64,000 nt of DNA from Chlorocebus sabaeus (Eukaryota; Chordata; Mammalia; Primates; Cercopithecidae), in assembly GCF_047675955.1 (NCBI RefSeq), contig NC_132915.1, positions 46,048,526 through 46,112,525 on the forward strand. The letters are read 5' to 3'. Every line of letters starts with the position of its first letter. Position 1 is the first letter of the stretch. Position numbers and translations under genes: made by a program. Positions 49,457 through 62,602 of the stretch are shown here, one piece after another. Under the pieces are notes generated by a model. It did not search any database. It was not told the origin of the DNA and saw only the letters and a program-made list of their open reading frames with translations.

Positions 49457-50406
49457 AACTAATCCTAACATGAAGTCCCTTAATGTCCCTTTACTACTTA
49501 TTTATTTGAGTTACCAAGTATGTGACGATAATTAAAATAAGAACTGGGATTGGTTCCTAATAAAAGTTAACTTTGCTCTCTCTTTTCCACCCACACAAAA
49601 GTAATTCTGTTTAGGAACTTTAATTTTGTTGGCCCCAACCCACCCTTGGGGTGTGTAGCTCGTTCACTGCCAGTAATTGCTTCCATACAATTCTGTGTTT
49701 TAAAACATGTTTGCATACTTATGATGATACATGACATTTATATTACATTTGAAACTCCAAACAGGCATAGAGATCGTATTTTCTGTATTAAGAAATGGAG
49801 TCTATGCACAGCATACCAAAGTAGCCACTAGAAAAAAAGTGACCTCAATTTCATTTTTATTTTCAAATCTGTCTCTGAATTTTTGGCCTCCTGAACTTTA
49901 AAAAAATTAATTGGAAACACAAACTCATTCATCTGGTAAGTAACTCAACCTAAAAATCTGTGACAAGAGACCATGAGTATATATCCCGTCATATACCCAA
50001 ATTAATAGTACCCAGGTCAATATGCCATAAATTGCATTGGTTAATAATCATTTTACTTAAGACAATTTCATTGGCCTTTTTACAAGACTCACCTTAAATA
50101 TAACAAAAATAGAAAACATACAATAATTATAGCTCACATTTCCTTTCTTGAAATTACTAATACAACATTTTAACCCATGTACTAGTTCATTAATGTGGAA
50201 TTATACAAGTTGACATAACTTTACTTACTTGTGGGGTTTTTTTTTTTTTTTTAAATAAAAAGCAATTATCTTTCTACCTTAAAAATCAAATTCTAAGATT
50301 TGGTACCTAAATTTGATAAATTGAATTTGTTCTTCACAATAAGCTTATGGTCAATGAAAGACTCAAAATTATCCCAAAAATAAATGAGAGTGGCAGAAAC
50401 ATAAAT

Positions 50407-50489
50407 GAGAGGGAGGGAGGGAAGGAGGAGCAAGAAGGGAGGAGGGATGGGGAAGAAGGGAAGGAAGAAGAAAGGAGGAGAGAGAGAAC
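50407..50489. repeat. GA-rich purine tract
   Basis: About 80 bases composed almost only of G and A, with GGGA/GAAG units. Confidence 0.9.
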
Positions 50490-50732
50490 ATCTTCTGTAA
50501 GGATATGAAACCCACTGTGGCATATACTCTGATTTTTTGGAAGGTTGTATCTTCCATCTTAGCTTTTGGTTTAGGAAGAAGTAACACCTCTTTGAAGTCA
50601 GACAAGGGACACAGCAGCTAAGGACTGACGTTTGTACTATCCACACTCTATCATACACAAATATTTAGTATTCTACACCCATTTGAGGGATTTTTGTCTC
50701 TAATACGGTAAACATACACAGAGACAGTCTTA

Positions 50733-50761
50733 TTAGGTAAAAACTTACTAGGTAAAAACTT
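50733..50761. repeat. Short tandem duplication
   Basis: TAGGTAAAAACTTAC is immediately repeated as TAGGTAAAAACTTA. Confidence 0.9.
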
Positions 50762-52859
50762 AAGCAATTAGAGGATGTTTTCTGGGGGCACAACGTAATT
50801 TTATGAATTGAAAATGTAATTGGATTTTATTCCAGCTAAAGCTACTAAAATGCAATAATAATTTGCTTAAAATATACACATAAGATTTCAGATCTATTTT
50901 GGAGAAGCAAAAATGCACCCCTGAAATGAAGGGATAAAAGATAAATTTTGCTTTCTACACAGATGGAAACAATATTACTCAATATTATTAAATCTGTTAT
51001 TATTAACATTTTAGTCAAAACTAGTGCCTTTTAAATAGAAATATTTGACTTTAGAAAAGGTGAAATATGCTTAGGTAATGAAATGCACATAGTCACAGAA
51101 TCACCACCTGGTCCCCTCCAAAACTAAATTTTAAAACCAACCCCAAACTCTTTCAGTAAAAGTAACAGGTTTTTTTCCATGGGCTATAATCATTCAGGAA
51201 TGATGTCTTAATTAAAGCTGGGCAATGAAACTGTGTATTAAGCTTAGTATGTCAAGTCAAAAAACTTACTTCTTAGCACAACAGGGCATACTCATAATTT
51301 CTTAATGTGTCCGGTTAGGTCTACATATTAGCAGAGATGTAAACGATATCACTTTTCAACCTTAACCGTGAATTTCTTCACTTTTACTGCTTTCTGTCTC
51401 AACTTTAATGTTCTTTTAATGTAGTTTTTCCTGTGTAATATATCATATTTATCTCTGTAACCATCCATCAGTATTTCCTTTAATTGAGGTTAATTTCTTT
51501 CAACTTGGGGGAAGGTGGGAGGGATAAGGGGAATCCTCATTCTGCAGCTCTGAACACGAACAGCATTCACAGCTGCTGATTTTTTAATCATAAGGGCTGC
51601 TTTTCAGGATGCTTAAATTCCTCAAATCTGCCCCACTGCCCTCCAATCTGGACCTAAATCAACAATCTACTGGGATGGGAACCCAGTTCCCACCCAGAAC
51701 CACTGAATGAAAAATTTCTATCTAACTAAAATCCCTCCAGCTGCAATCTAAGTCCTTTTGTTTATTTTCACTCAAATGGCTAACAGCTGGTACTACCTTC
51801 CATGCAAAATAATTTCATGTGTTTGAAAACAATGATTAACTCATACCTTGGTCTTTACTTCTCCAGACCACAAAAATCAGTTCATTTCTCAAATCTTTTA
51901 AACATCTTCTACTTTTACCTCTGGGCTACAGGTCCTGTTGGAGTTTGGAATCATCAAATGGCCAGAAATAACTGAAATGAATTAAATGCTTTGGGAAGGT
52001 TACTTTGCTTTTCCTGAAGAGTCTAGTGTAGGGGCTTTAGAGTGGGCTCTCACAAAAAGCTGGTTGGAGGCTGCTCTCCCCACACAAAAAACAACTCCCC
52101 CACCCAGTTTTATGGAGTAAAGATGAACCAAAGAGAGGAAAGAGGGACTTCGCAAGCGTAAATACAGAGCCTAACAATTTTTAAAGTCACCATTAAGAAG
52201 AGACTGGACAAAGGGTTTTGACATGCTAATCACTATCTGGCTACCTTACATAGCATAGTCTACCTAAGCATCTCTGAACATTATATACTTCATTCCCAAA
52301 GGAGAATCTAGAAGATCTTAAGAGGGAGGGAGAGGGATGAAATCTACGCCAAGGTCAGCCCAGAAAGCCAGATGGTAGACTCTCTCCATATTATAGACCA
52401 GAAGTAACCAGTCAATTAAATCACAAGTATTCATCAAGTGCCTCACACTCAATAGGCATGCAATGAGTATTAAACTGAAATACTGGAGGACCGGGGAGAA
52501 CCTTCTCAGTTTGGGCAGTCCTCAGCAATGGGGTAAAACTGGCTGGGGGTCAGTGCTCAGAGAGACACAAGGAAATAATTACATACAATGTGATAGGCCC
52601 CTAAGGGCAGTACATGCCAAGGGATATGGGAGAGAAAACTCAAATCGGGCTAGTAAATTGGGCCAGGGAGGATTTTTTTTTTTGTAGAGCTGAGCCTTTC
52701 CGGAGATCAGTGCTGAGGACAGAAACGGCTTCAGAGTAGAGTCAGCCTATATACAGAGTTGAGGGAGATTAGAAGCCAAAGGAGGCACTGGGGAAAAAGT
52801 ATGAGAGGGTTGTATGCTCTGCCAAGAGGTTCATATATTATCTATAGACAGTATAAAGC

Positions 52860-53110
52860 CAAAATTTGCTGTGTTTTATTTTAAATTTTTATTATTGAGG
52901 TTTTCAAACATGTATTACACAAATGTAAACAGTGTAATAGCCCTCTGTGAGTCTCACTACCTAACTTCAACAATTATCAGCACATGGTCAGTCTTGTTTC
53001 ACCTCTCCCAAAATTCCCTTTACCTCCCTCCTCCACTGGATAATTTTTAAGAAAATCCAAAACATGACATTATTTCACTAGTGAATACCTCAGTAGCTAT
53101 CAAAGACTTT
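52860..53110. mobile_element. Old L1-like 3' fragment
   Basis: CTTCAACAATTATCAGCACA and the neighbouring order (TTCAAACATGTATTACACAAATG, GACATTATTTCACTAGTG, in part) resemble the 3' region of an old L1. Subfamily and orientation are uncertain. Confidence 0.45.
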
Positions 53111-53157
53111 TAAGATCTGACATTCTCAAATCTATCAGGGTAAGAGGTGAAGAGGCA

Positions 53158-53488
53158 GGTTATGCAATTTTTTTATTTTTTATTTTTTTTTTGAGATGAA
53201 GTTTCGTTCTTTCACCCAGGCTGAAGTGAAGTAGCACAATCTTGGCTCGCTGCAACCTCCACCTCCTGGGTTCAAGCAATTCTCCTGCCTCAGCCTCCCA
53301 AGCAGCTGGGATTACAGGTGCCCGCCAACACACCCGGCTAATTTTTGTATTTTTAGTAGAGTCGGGGTTTCACCATGTTGGCCGGGCTGGTCTCAAACTC
53401 CTGACCTCAGGTGATCCACCCACCTCAGCCTCCCAAAGTGCTGGGATTACAGGTGAGAACTACTGTGCCAAGCCAGGTTATGCAATTT
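53158..53488 (-). mobile_element. Alu, full length, with TSD
   Basis: Reverse Alu (about 53172-53474) flanked by AGGTTATGCAATTT on both sides. Confidence 0.95.
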
Positions 53489-53899
53489 AGACACAGAAGT
53501 CAGTAAGAGCCACCAAGCAGTGACAGTGAAGGTAGGGAAGTTATGAGAGATGCCAAGGAATCTTCCCTTAAATCAATCTTCCTATTCAGAAGACGGTGAG
53601 AAAAGGGGAGTGTTGCAAGAAACTGAGGCGAACTGGGTTTGGATAATGACAATGGAGACATTTAACAAGAATTGGAAAAAAGGAAAAAATGTACAGTTGG
53701 GGAGATATGTTTAGTTTATGTTCAATTTGATAGACCAAATGCACATTTAAGTAGAATAAATGAAAATGAAAATGCCAGGCAAAGAGATGAAAGAGAAAGA
53801 GCTGATCCAGATGATCCAGAGAAGAGAATGAGCGGCTTGGAATCCGACCTAACTCCGTAAGTATTTGAAAACAAACAAGCGGCTGGGATAGATACTAGA

Positions 53900-54000
53900 G
53901 AGACAGAGAAGTGGTCCCTACCCTCAAGGAACTTTTAGTCTAATTGGAGAAACAGAAAAACTGCCTACATAAACAAACAAATGCAAAATTAGGATACATG
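53900..54000. mobile_element. Ancient repeat fragment, family unassigned
   Basis: GTGGTCCCTACCCTCAAGGA and TTTTAGTCTAATTGGAGAAA recall an old dispersed repeat. A related phrase is present near 24780-24830. Confidence 0.35.
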
Positions 54001-54459
54001 CTTAAAAAGGAAATTTATCAAAAGCGATATATGACTTGAAATAATGGAGACTGGACTAAGATCTTATTAAATCACGGGTTGAATTTAAACAGGGTTCAGA
54101 AATGAGAGAAAGACAGAAAGCAGAGCAGGAAACCTTGAAAAGCAGACAAATGGCGCAGACAGTGACAGGAGAATAGAAGAGGGGAAGAAGCAGCTGAAAA
54201 GTAGGTAGGGGGCAGAACTTCCAGAGACCTGAAATGGGGAACAATGGAAGAGGATTAGGTAAAAAGATCCATCACTAGGCAATACAAAAGAAAGCAATGG
54301 GTTTTCCGTAAGAATTACAAATAGGATCCTGGAAAAGCATGGTGCCTGCAACTTAAACTTGAAGTCAAAGTTCCTGGGCCTTAACAGCCATATATGATTC
54401 ATATATACAGCACAAAACTAAGTAACTGCCATTTTTGTTTAAGTGTCTTGCCATGCCTA

Positions 54460-54725
54460 CAGGTCTGCAGGCTTCATAAGCAGGGACCACGTCTATTCGT
54501 GTCACTGCTGTACTGGAAGTTCTAGCACAGTGCCTAGCATAAAATAGGTGTCTCATAAATAACAGAGATATTATCTCATTCACTCCTCACAACACCAGGT
54601 TAAAGAAGGAGGATCATTCTCTCCCATTTTACTGATAGGGAAAATGCCACTCAGTCAGTGAAAAAACTAACAGAGTCACCTGGTTAATAAGTGATGGGGG
54701 TCACGTGACAGGACCCCAAATCAGG
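54460..54725. mobile_element. L2 end plus reverse MIR
   Basis: GCAGGGACCACGTCTATTCG and CAGTGCCTAGCATAAAATAG resemble an L2 3' end. From about 54565, TATCTCATTCACTCCTCACA and CATTTTACTGATAGGGAAAA fit a MIR in reverse. Confidence 0.65.
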
Positions 54726-54829
54726 GATGGAATCATTGTACAGGCATGAGAGTCAACGGAAAGGAGAGTGGAGCTCAGGGAGGCCATGCAGCTTAAAGGA
54801 CGTGATGTCAAAGGCCATGGACTTGGGAA

Positions 54830-55005
54830 TGAGACCAGGCCTGGATCTAAAAATCCCAGTGCTGCCTGCCCCCTTACTAGTCACACAGCTTCCTCATCTA
54901 CAAAGTGACGTAAGTAGTCTCCAAGTTGCCAGCTTAACTTAAAGACCAAATGATGATGGATGTAAAGCATCTAGCAGAATGCCTGGCACACAATAAGCAC
55001 AGGAT
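54830..55005 (+). mobile_element. MIR
   Basis: CCAGGCCTGGATCTAAAAAT, CTTCCTCATCTACAAAGTGA and GCCTGGCACACAATAAGCAC follow the MIR order. Confidence 0.75.
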
Positions 55006-55885
55006 AACAGCAAGCTCTGCCACCTCTTACAAGATTCATGTGGATGGAGCTTGTCATTGAAGCTTGTGGATGTGAGAAAACCCTGATACTGGGAAGTATA
55101 GACCAAACTGTGGCATTTTCAGCCTCTAAGTGGGTGCTCTGGGATAAGTGGAGCCCTCTGGAAATACAGAGAAATTTCCTAGGCCTTGGGAAATCGACAC
55201 AAACCCTGTGGGGAGGAGAGGCTGCATACCTACAGCCTATGGTTTTGCTCAATGAATTACTTGACCCAAAATGAATGTCAGGCCCAGCAGTCACGGCCAG
55301 AAACAGAAGGTCATTTCTTCCTAAAGCAGTTCAACAGCAGAGGAAACTAACATAGCCCCATGGCTCAGTGCTAACCTGGAAGGTATGGACCAAATCTCAG
55401 AAAGTGAGGGACTGAACACCCAGAGATACAGGAAAGTTTGACATGGGATGTTCATTCACTGCCACCCTAAGATCAGGCCCAATCCTGTGTAGTTCATAGA
55501 AATGGGCTGATTGTGCTCTTTCTATTCAGGTAAAACAGAGATGGTGCTTATGAAAAACCTCTCCTCAAAGCTCACTCACCTTAGAAAAATAGTATGATAC
55601 CTCTTAAATAATTCACTGACAATCAGAAGGCAAATTACTGACGTCGATATCTCTAAATTAACTTGGTCTATGGCTTAAGAACTCAACTGACAGGCTTCTG
55701 AAGTCAGAAAGGAACCAAAATGAGCCATATGAATACTGGAGCAACTACTTCCAAATTAGGAGTTTACCCACAATGACCATGGTAACCAATCACCCAGGGG
55801 CTGTTTCACCTGAGAAGTTCTACATCTAACAGCACACCCCTATTTTTCAAAAACCTAACCTCGAGTCATTCAAGAATTTTTTTTC

Positions 55886-56105
55886 TCTAGCCTGGGCAAC
55901 ATGGTAAAACCCCAACTCTACAAAAAATACAAAAATGAGCCAGGCATGGTGGTGCACGCCGGCAGACCCAGCTACTCAGGGGCTGAGGTGGGAGAATCGC
56001 TTGAACCCCAGGAGGTGAAGGTTGCAGTGAGCCAAGATAGTGAGATCATGCCACTGCACTCCAGCCTCAGCAACAAAGCAGGACCCTGTCTCAAAAAGAA
56101 AAGAA
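55886..56105 (+). mobile_element. 5'-truncated Alu
   Basis: Begins at AGCCTGGGCAACATGG, so most of the left arm is missing. Ends in an A/G tail that joins the next Alu. Confidence 0.9.
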
Positions 56106-56108
56106 AAA

Positions 56109-56399
56109 GGCTGGGCTCGGTGGCTCACGCCTGTAATCCCAGCAGTTTGGGAGGCTGAGGCAGGTGGATTACTTAAGGCCAGGTGTTTATGACCAGCCTG
56201 GCCAACATGGCAAAACCCCATCTCTACTAAAAATACACAATTAGCTGAGTGTGGTGCCGCATGCCTGTAATCCCAGCTACTCGGGAGGCTGAGGCACAAG
56301 AATCGCTTCAACCCAGGAGGCAGAGGTTGCAGTGAGCCAAGATCACGCCACTGCTCTCCAGCCTGGGCGACAGAGCGAGACTCTATCTCCAAAAAAAAG
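56109..56399 (+). mobile_element. Alu, full length, in tandem
   Basis: Directly follows the truncated Alu. AAGAATT occurs before the pair and after it, which suggests that this copy inserted into the tail of the first or that the pair shares one duplication. Confidence 0.93.
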
Positions 56400-59187
56400 A
56401 ATTCTTAGCAAGGATATCTAATTTGGAGTGGAATGTGCTATATCTATCCTCAGGACAAGAGGTGGCACTGAGTATAACAGGTATGAAAAAAGGTATCAGT
56501 TCGGTGAGACTGATAGGCTTACAACCCTCTATACTTAAAACAAGGTTTTCAACACAAGCTACTTCAGAAATAATAAATCTTTCAACAGACAGTGTAGTAC
56601 AATGTGTTCCCAGGTATGTGAGATCAAAACTCAACTCCTACTGTCTGCAATCCCAGAAGTTCATTAAATACTGCTATATGGCACCCAAGGTTTGGTTTTA
56701 AGATATGTGTTCATTTTCATCCAAGAGGCAGCTACAAGTATAGGCAGAGTATGTGTCACAGTTGGCTTGCCTAGCATATCCTGCATGAATAGTCAGCAAA
56801 AAAGATAAGACGTTTACAGATTTTAAAAGCCCACCAACAGCAATACATGAACCATAATGACAAGACAAAGCCTCACTCCAAAGGACATTCAACTTGATAA
56901 AGGTGTCACTATTCACAGTTACACTCTTACCATTTATATTTTTTCTCATAAAAGAATGTATTTAACACTTTCTTCAATTTTCCCTAGAAAGGCATCTTTT
57001 GCTAAATGACAGGTAAACTCTGCCAAGAAATTTAAGACTGATTTTATTACCCTCACTACCCTAATCCTCAATAAAGAGGCAACATTTCCAACATTGAAAT
57101 ATTTTAGCAAGCACAGTTTTAAGTTAAAGTAGTATCTTTACAGTTGGTGGTAGGGGGGAGGATGGCAGGGACTATAAATGAAAAAAGAATTTTTAAATCC
57201 CTGTTGCATTATCTACCAGATGTAAGTGAATAATAACTAATATGTCTGCAGCCTCAGCCTTAATCTTAAAACAAATGATAGTATTCAAATATAATATTTT
57301 ACACATGCAGACTGATAACAGGTTTTTCCTTTATTTCTTGAAGAGTCTGTGAACCACACAATACAAAGTACAATGTATTTAATGAAAGGTTTCCAGGCTG
57401 ATTTCCCTACAGGTTATTTTCTTTCTTTTCTCTGGAACCCACACACAGGGTATACTGCAGGGACCAGGGGTGTATATAAAAATAAACTGTGAGCCAGTAT
57501 CAGAGCTGATACCCTTCTCCTACAGGGGCAAGTGAATTATTAGATCTGTGTCATGAGTGTTTTTTTTTAATATGCCATTGTTCCCACTTGAGCACATTAA
57601 ATTTTCCATATCCACTTTTAAACCAATATAACCTTTTTTTCCTTGTTCATAATGTTCATGCTGTACACTAACAGGGAGAAAATCCAATAGCTTAAGTCAT
57701 CATATAGTAGTTATATGTAAAGCTTAGTAGATGAAAACCTTTTGCGTTTTCCCCCTCTTTGAACTGATACCATATGAAGTTGGCTAAAACCTAGGAAAAA
57801 AAAAACTCACACCTCATGGGAAACTGTACTAATTTTTTTTGTCTTTTATGATTGATCACAAATCCATTTTGAACATTACACATTTTTTTAAAGTTTATTA
57901 TAACTGGTTCAACATCTTCAAGCCCAACAAATTGAAGATGCTGGAATCTTTTGGTCTGGAAGATGTGTTTGCCAATTATTTTTGCACTAGTGCACATAAA
58001 CAGGGAAGACTGGATCTTAGGTAGCAGTTATACATTCCTGTACAAAATAATTGTATATTCTATGAAGACTGATTCTTTTTCTGGAGAAATATACAACAAC
58101 ACAAGGGAAATCTTGTACTAGCAGCCTAACTGAAGTGGCAAGATACAATATTAGAAAAACAGAGCTACTTTCATTACTGTGATGCTGTGTGTCAGAATGT
58201 CTCTCCTTAATGAACCTGTTTGCAATAAGACTCCGGGTGCAAAGAGGCTATTTAGAGAGACTACTGTGTCTATAGCGAGTCCTTCAAATATCTTCCCACT
58301 ATTAGACATGCCGCATTGACCAATTCTGTCCTGATTGCTGTTCTTTTTAGTATCAAGGGACACTCTTGCCCAGACAGACGGATGGATCAGACACTGCAGT
58401 TCATAAAATGTTTACACTGTACACACACATGCACTATGGTACAAGCTACTGAGCTCCAGATCATACAGTGAGTTGAATGTGGCAGTGTCATATGAAGGCT
58501 TATGACTTTGCAATATCAATGAAAGGATTTAGGTTAAACTTTGCTCATCCTGCCTGCCTGTCACTCTCAACAAAAAGCCTTTTTTCCCCCTCTCTCTTTC
58601 AGGATATGTCCATTCCCATTGCTTACATGGGAACACTTCAGGCAAATCTTTTTGGCATCATAAGGTTTTCTCATTCTGTTGAGATTTTTCTCCTAATTGC
58701 TGACAAGAAAAGAAGACTACACATGTCATGCAATCAGGAAAAAAAAAAAAAGGGGTGAGGGACAGTGCAATAATAATAATTTTAAAATAGTCCAAAAGGC
58801 TTCCTAAAAAGATGTGAAATTCCAACTCACACTGACAGCCGCTGAGATAAAGGGCTTGTCGCTACAGTAAACGACGCATCAGCAACCTTTTTACCAAGTA
58901 TTAACATGAGAGCCCAAGGTGCTTGGAAGAAACTTTCCATTCATCTTACGCTGTGTATGGTCTTATCAGCTGCTGGGTGATGCTGTACCCTCACCTTTCA
59001 CACACCTACATGCCAACTGACCTCTACAAAAGCCTTTTTCCTCTTGTGCATTTTCTAACAGTATCCTTTCTATTTGAATACAAATAATGTGCTTGCCAAC
59101 AAGTTGCAGATGGTATTATCCCACGCCCCCAATCTCATCTGCCAAATAGAAAGAACTTCAAGCCCAAACATCCAAACTGACGGTATG

Positions 59188-59495
59188 CTCTTTTTTTTTT
59201 TTTTTTTTTAAAAGACAGAGTCTCACTCTACTGCCCAGGCTGGAGTACAGTATCACGATATCAGATCACTGCAACCTTTGTCTCCTGGGCTCAAAGGAGT
59301 CTCATGCCTTATCCTCCCAAGTAACTGGGATTACAGGCACCCGCCACCACACCTGGCTAATTTTTTTATTTTTAGTAGAGACAAGGTTGTACTATGTTGG
59401 CCAGGCTGGTCTCAAATTCCTGACCTCAAGTGATCGGCCCCACCTCAGCCTCCCTAAGTGCTGGGATTACAGCTGTGAGCCACCGTGCACAGCCT
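59188..59495 (-). mobile_element. Alu, full length, diverged
   Basis: Reverse Alu with a T17 start. Ends GTGAGCCACCGTGCACAGCC. Confidence 0.93.
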
Positions 59496-59939
59496 AAATT
59501 GCCAGTATACTAATAAGTACAATTACTATTCGTTACATCTTATAAGGAACCAGAACTGCACATCGAACTGAATCTGGATTTGTTGAACCAAATGAATCCA
59601 ATGACAGTTTCAAATCTATTTAAAAATTTCTGTAACCACCTCCTTTTTTCTAGGCTCAACCTTATATCCTATCAGGCCTGACATACAGACCACAGCTTGT
59701 GCTGTAGCTTAGGCTTCGAAAGACATCTGGAGTATCTATGATTTCAGTGTTTATTTCCTCATCCAAAACTTACAAATAAGGCTTTTATTAAATTACTCTG
59801 AACATTTATTAAAAACATACAAGCATTTCTTAATCAAGATATCTGCAGTACTGTAAGCCTGTTTAAACATACTGAGTATATGACTCCAGATTTAGGAGCT
59901 AGAGGGTCCAGAAAGATCTGGTAGCAGTCACCCTTTTTC

Positions 59940-59987
59940 TACAAAAAAACAAAACAAAACAAAACAAAAAAAAAACAAAAAAAAAAC
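59940..59987. repeat. (CAAAA)n repeat
   Basis: CAAAA units of varying length, possibly an orphan retroposon tail. Confidence 0.85.
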
Positions 59988-60267
59988 TAAGGCTACAAAA
60001 TATTTAAGGAAACCTGTTTTGGGCTGAACGACCCAGGACCCTGAGCTAAGCCTCTGGATGCCTTATCTGCTGGCCTATCCCACAAAAGACTGTATATCTG
60101 TTATCCAGTGACCCTCTTGTATTTTGCCAATGAAGCGTTTTTTATTTGTTTTTGATTTTACTAAAATATGCTCAGTTATATCTGCCACATACAACAGTAT
60201 AGAGAAAAACTACATGTAATTACAAGGAATACAGATAATCCAAACATTATTTCTAGATAACTTTAGA

Positions 60268-60445
60268 ACAGCTGTTTTCAAAGTAGTATCTCACAAGTAG
60301 CAGCAACAGCATCATCCAGGAACTTGTTAGGAATGCAAATTATCAGCCCCTGACCACTACAGAATCAAAAGACCTGGGGGTAGGGCCCAGCAATCTGTGA
60401 TTACACAAGACAAGCAAATGATAATGATGCATGCTTAAGTTAAAT
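60268..60445 (-). mobile_element. MER5A-type hAT-Charlie fragment
   Basis: The block matches the recalled MER5A pattern in reverse: GCATCATCCAGGAACTTGTTAG, then a pyrimidine/purine centre with CCTGGGGGTAGGGCCCAGCAATCTGTG, and an end resembling GATGCATGCTTAAGTT. This is a non-autonomous ancient DNA transposon without coding capacity. It abuts the 3' end of the LSM1 pseudogene. (Motifs are quoted in part only.). Confidence 0.75.
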
Positions 60446-60463
60446 TCTGAGATTCAGGGCATC

Positions 60464-61230
60464 TTTTGAGATTCATATTTTATTTATAAGTAAATAAAGA
60501 ATGTCCCCTATAAACTCTAATTTGGGATAAGAAGAGCAATATACAGAAGTAGCTGCTGGCTCCACAGTGAAGGAGTCCATACCGCTGTTTCTTTAAACAC
60601 TGATTTTGTTACTTGAGAAATAGAAACTCACATGATTTCTTCATGTTGTATGTGTGTTAGAATTAAAACTAAAAATGATTTTTCAGAAACTCCACAGTCT
60701 CTGGTCAAATGTGTGCAGGTGACCAGGCTATCAGTTTCATTCAGTGCCAGCCCTTACTCTTCAAGAGCAATAGCTTCTGAGCAGAAGACTTAATACTCAT
60801 CAAGAGTATCTACTTGAGGAATGGAAAGACCTTGATCCCAACGGGCCTGAACTTTCAGTTCCTCTGTTTCCAGCCTGGTCTGCTGGTCCACCCTTTGGTC
60901 TTCTAGGATTGCTGGAGGGGTGTGTCACTTTCATTTTCCAAGTCCAAATTGATCAATGCTTCTTAAGTCTATTCATCTTGAAGCAGGATGAAGTATTTTT
61001 TGTCAATGTTCTCAATGAGCCTGGTGGTGCTGGGTCTCCACAAACTGGAGTCCTTGCAACACGAAGGCTGCAGAGGAGCTCAGCAATCAGTTCATTTTGA
61101 ACTGTAATAATCCTGCAATGTACAGTGGCTGTGGGCCACCGTGTCCAAAACCAAAACCTACCTGCCCAGCGCAATCGCTGCCTCAGTAGGACTGAGACCA
61201 GAAGTGGAACCCCAACCAGAACAGGCACTT
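60464..61230 (-). pseudogene. LSM1P1: LSM1 processed pseudogene with central deletion
   Basis: On the minus strand the sequence matches LSM1 mRNA, which encodes the Sm-like subunit of the cytoplasmic LSM1-7 decapping complex. Near 61030-60950 it reads LIENIDKK, like the LSM1 LIEDIDKK, and keeps the codons for RSIDQF (as frame-broken sequence). It then jumps at about 60945 to the LDLExESDTPLQQ region and ends at GLSIPxxDTLDEY with TAA at 60792-60790. About 150 of the roughly 400 coding bases are missing, mainly the middle of the Sm fold. The start codon is lost, a TAG interrupts the first part, and frameshifts follow. A 3' UTR-like stretch continues to an AATAAA (complement of 60479-60484) and a remnant A tail near 60464. 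The absence of introns indicates retroposition. The exact 5' end is uncertain. The symbol is from memory of a human LSM1 pseudogene near BNC2. Confidence 0.85.
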
Positions 61231-61317
61231 CTACCCTGACTTTCAGCCACGGGGGCCTGCTGGAAACTCCTCCATACTACCCCTACCCCTCAAGTTTACA
61301 ACTATGGCTTTAGAATA

Positions 61318-61645
61318 TACACCGTGATTTACTTATTTATATTTTTTAAAGAAGGAGTTTCGCTCTTGTTGCCCAGGCTGGAGTGCAATGGCACCATCTC
61401 GGCTCACTGCAACCTTCGCCTCCTGGGTTCAAGCGATTCTCTTCTCTCAGCCTCCCAAGTAGCTGGGATTACAGGAGCCCACCACCATGCCCAGCTATTT
61501 TTGTATTTTTAGTAGAGACGGGGTTTCACCATGTTGCCCAGGCTGGTGTCAAACTTCTGAGCTCAGGCAATCTGCCTACCTCAGCCTCCAAAAGTGCTAG
61601 GATTACAGGTGTGACCCACGGTGCCCAGTCACCGTGATTTATTTA
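61318..61645 (-). mobile_element. Alu with TSD, upstream of the LSM1 pseudogene
   Basis: Reverse Alu (about 61340-61629) flanked by CACCGTGATTTA(C/T)TTA. It lies just outside the probable 5' end of the pseudogene. Confidence 0.93.
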
Positions 61646-62033
61646 GATTCACATTAAACTTATTTAAAATGGCTAATACTCCTTAAGGATCTAATCAACT
61701 AGCTGTAGGCAAGAAACAGACACAAAGGAAAGAAAAACAGTCCTGGATTTAAAATAACTTCAGAAATATCCCAATTTAAGGCAACAGCCAGTTAATTGTA
61801 AAGGTATCATTTTAATTGTAATGCACAATACAAACCACTCCACTAATTCTTTCATTTGGAAGAAAGCAAACACTCTCTTTCAGAATAATTAATAAAATTA
61901 AACACTTAAGTAATTCCAAATTTGAGGTGATGTGATGGGCAACATAATGGAAACAAATTAATGAAGTTAATAAAAAGGGTCAATTGAAAGAAACTAATAT
62001 GAAGGAATCATTATTTAAAAGATAGGACAGCGG

Positions 62034-62380
62034 CAGTCGGGTGTGGTGGTTCACACCTGTAATCCCAGCACTTTGGGAGGCCAAGGTGGGCAGATCACCT
62101 GAGGTCAGGAGTTTGACACCAGCCTGGTCAACATGGAGAAACTCCATCTCTACAAAAAAAAAAAAATTAGCTGGGCATGGTAGCACATGCCTGTAAACCC
62201 AGCTACTCGAGAAGTTGAGGCAAGAGAATCACCTGAACCTAGGAGGCGGAGGGTGCAGTGAGCCGAGATGGCGCCACTGCACTCCAGCCTGGGCGACAGA
62301 GTGACACTCACATCTCAAAAAAATAAATAATTAATTAATTAAAAAATAAAAGTAAATAAATAAATAAATAAAAGAAAGGA
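62034..62380 (+). mobile_element. Alu, full length, with AAAT/AATT-rich tail
   Basis: Full-length Alu followed by about 55 bases of AATT and AAAT units. Confidence 0.93.
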
Positions 62381-62602
62381 ACAGTGATTTGGGGCAGACA
62401 AAGGCAAGAAGAAGAGTCTTAGCCAAGGTAAATGGATGTGGGGGTTTGAACAGATTAGAAAACTAGTACCAATTGAAGAGCAAAAAGGAGAGAAATGGGG
62501 ACATTCTGCCACATGAGTTGTAATATTCAAAAGACCTGTGAAAAATAAGAGGAACAAATTTGAATTGAATCTGTCATCAAACCTCAGGGAAATTATTTCA
62601 TA

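Noticed and set aside
55976..56392. 138-codon minus-strand ORF
   Set aside because: It translates the two tandem Alus in reverse. Alu-derived, no independent coding evidence.
60953..61228. 91-codon minus-strand ORF
   Set aside because: It lies in the 5' part of the LSM1 pseudogene in a frame unrelated to LSM1.
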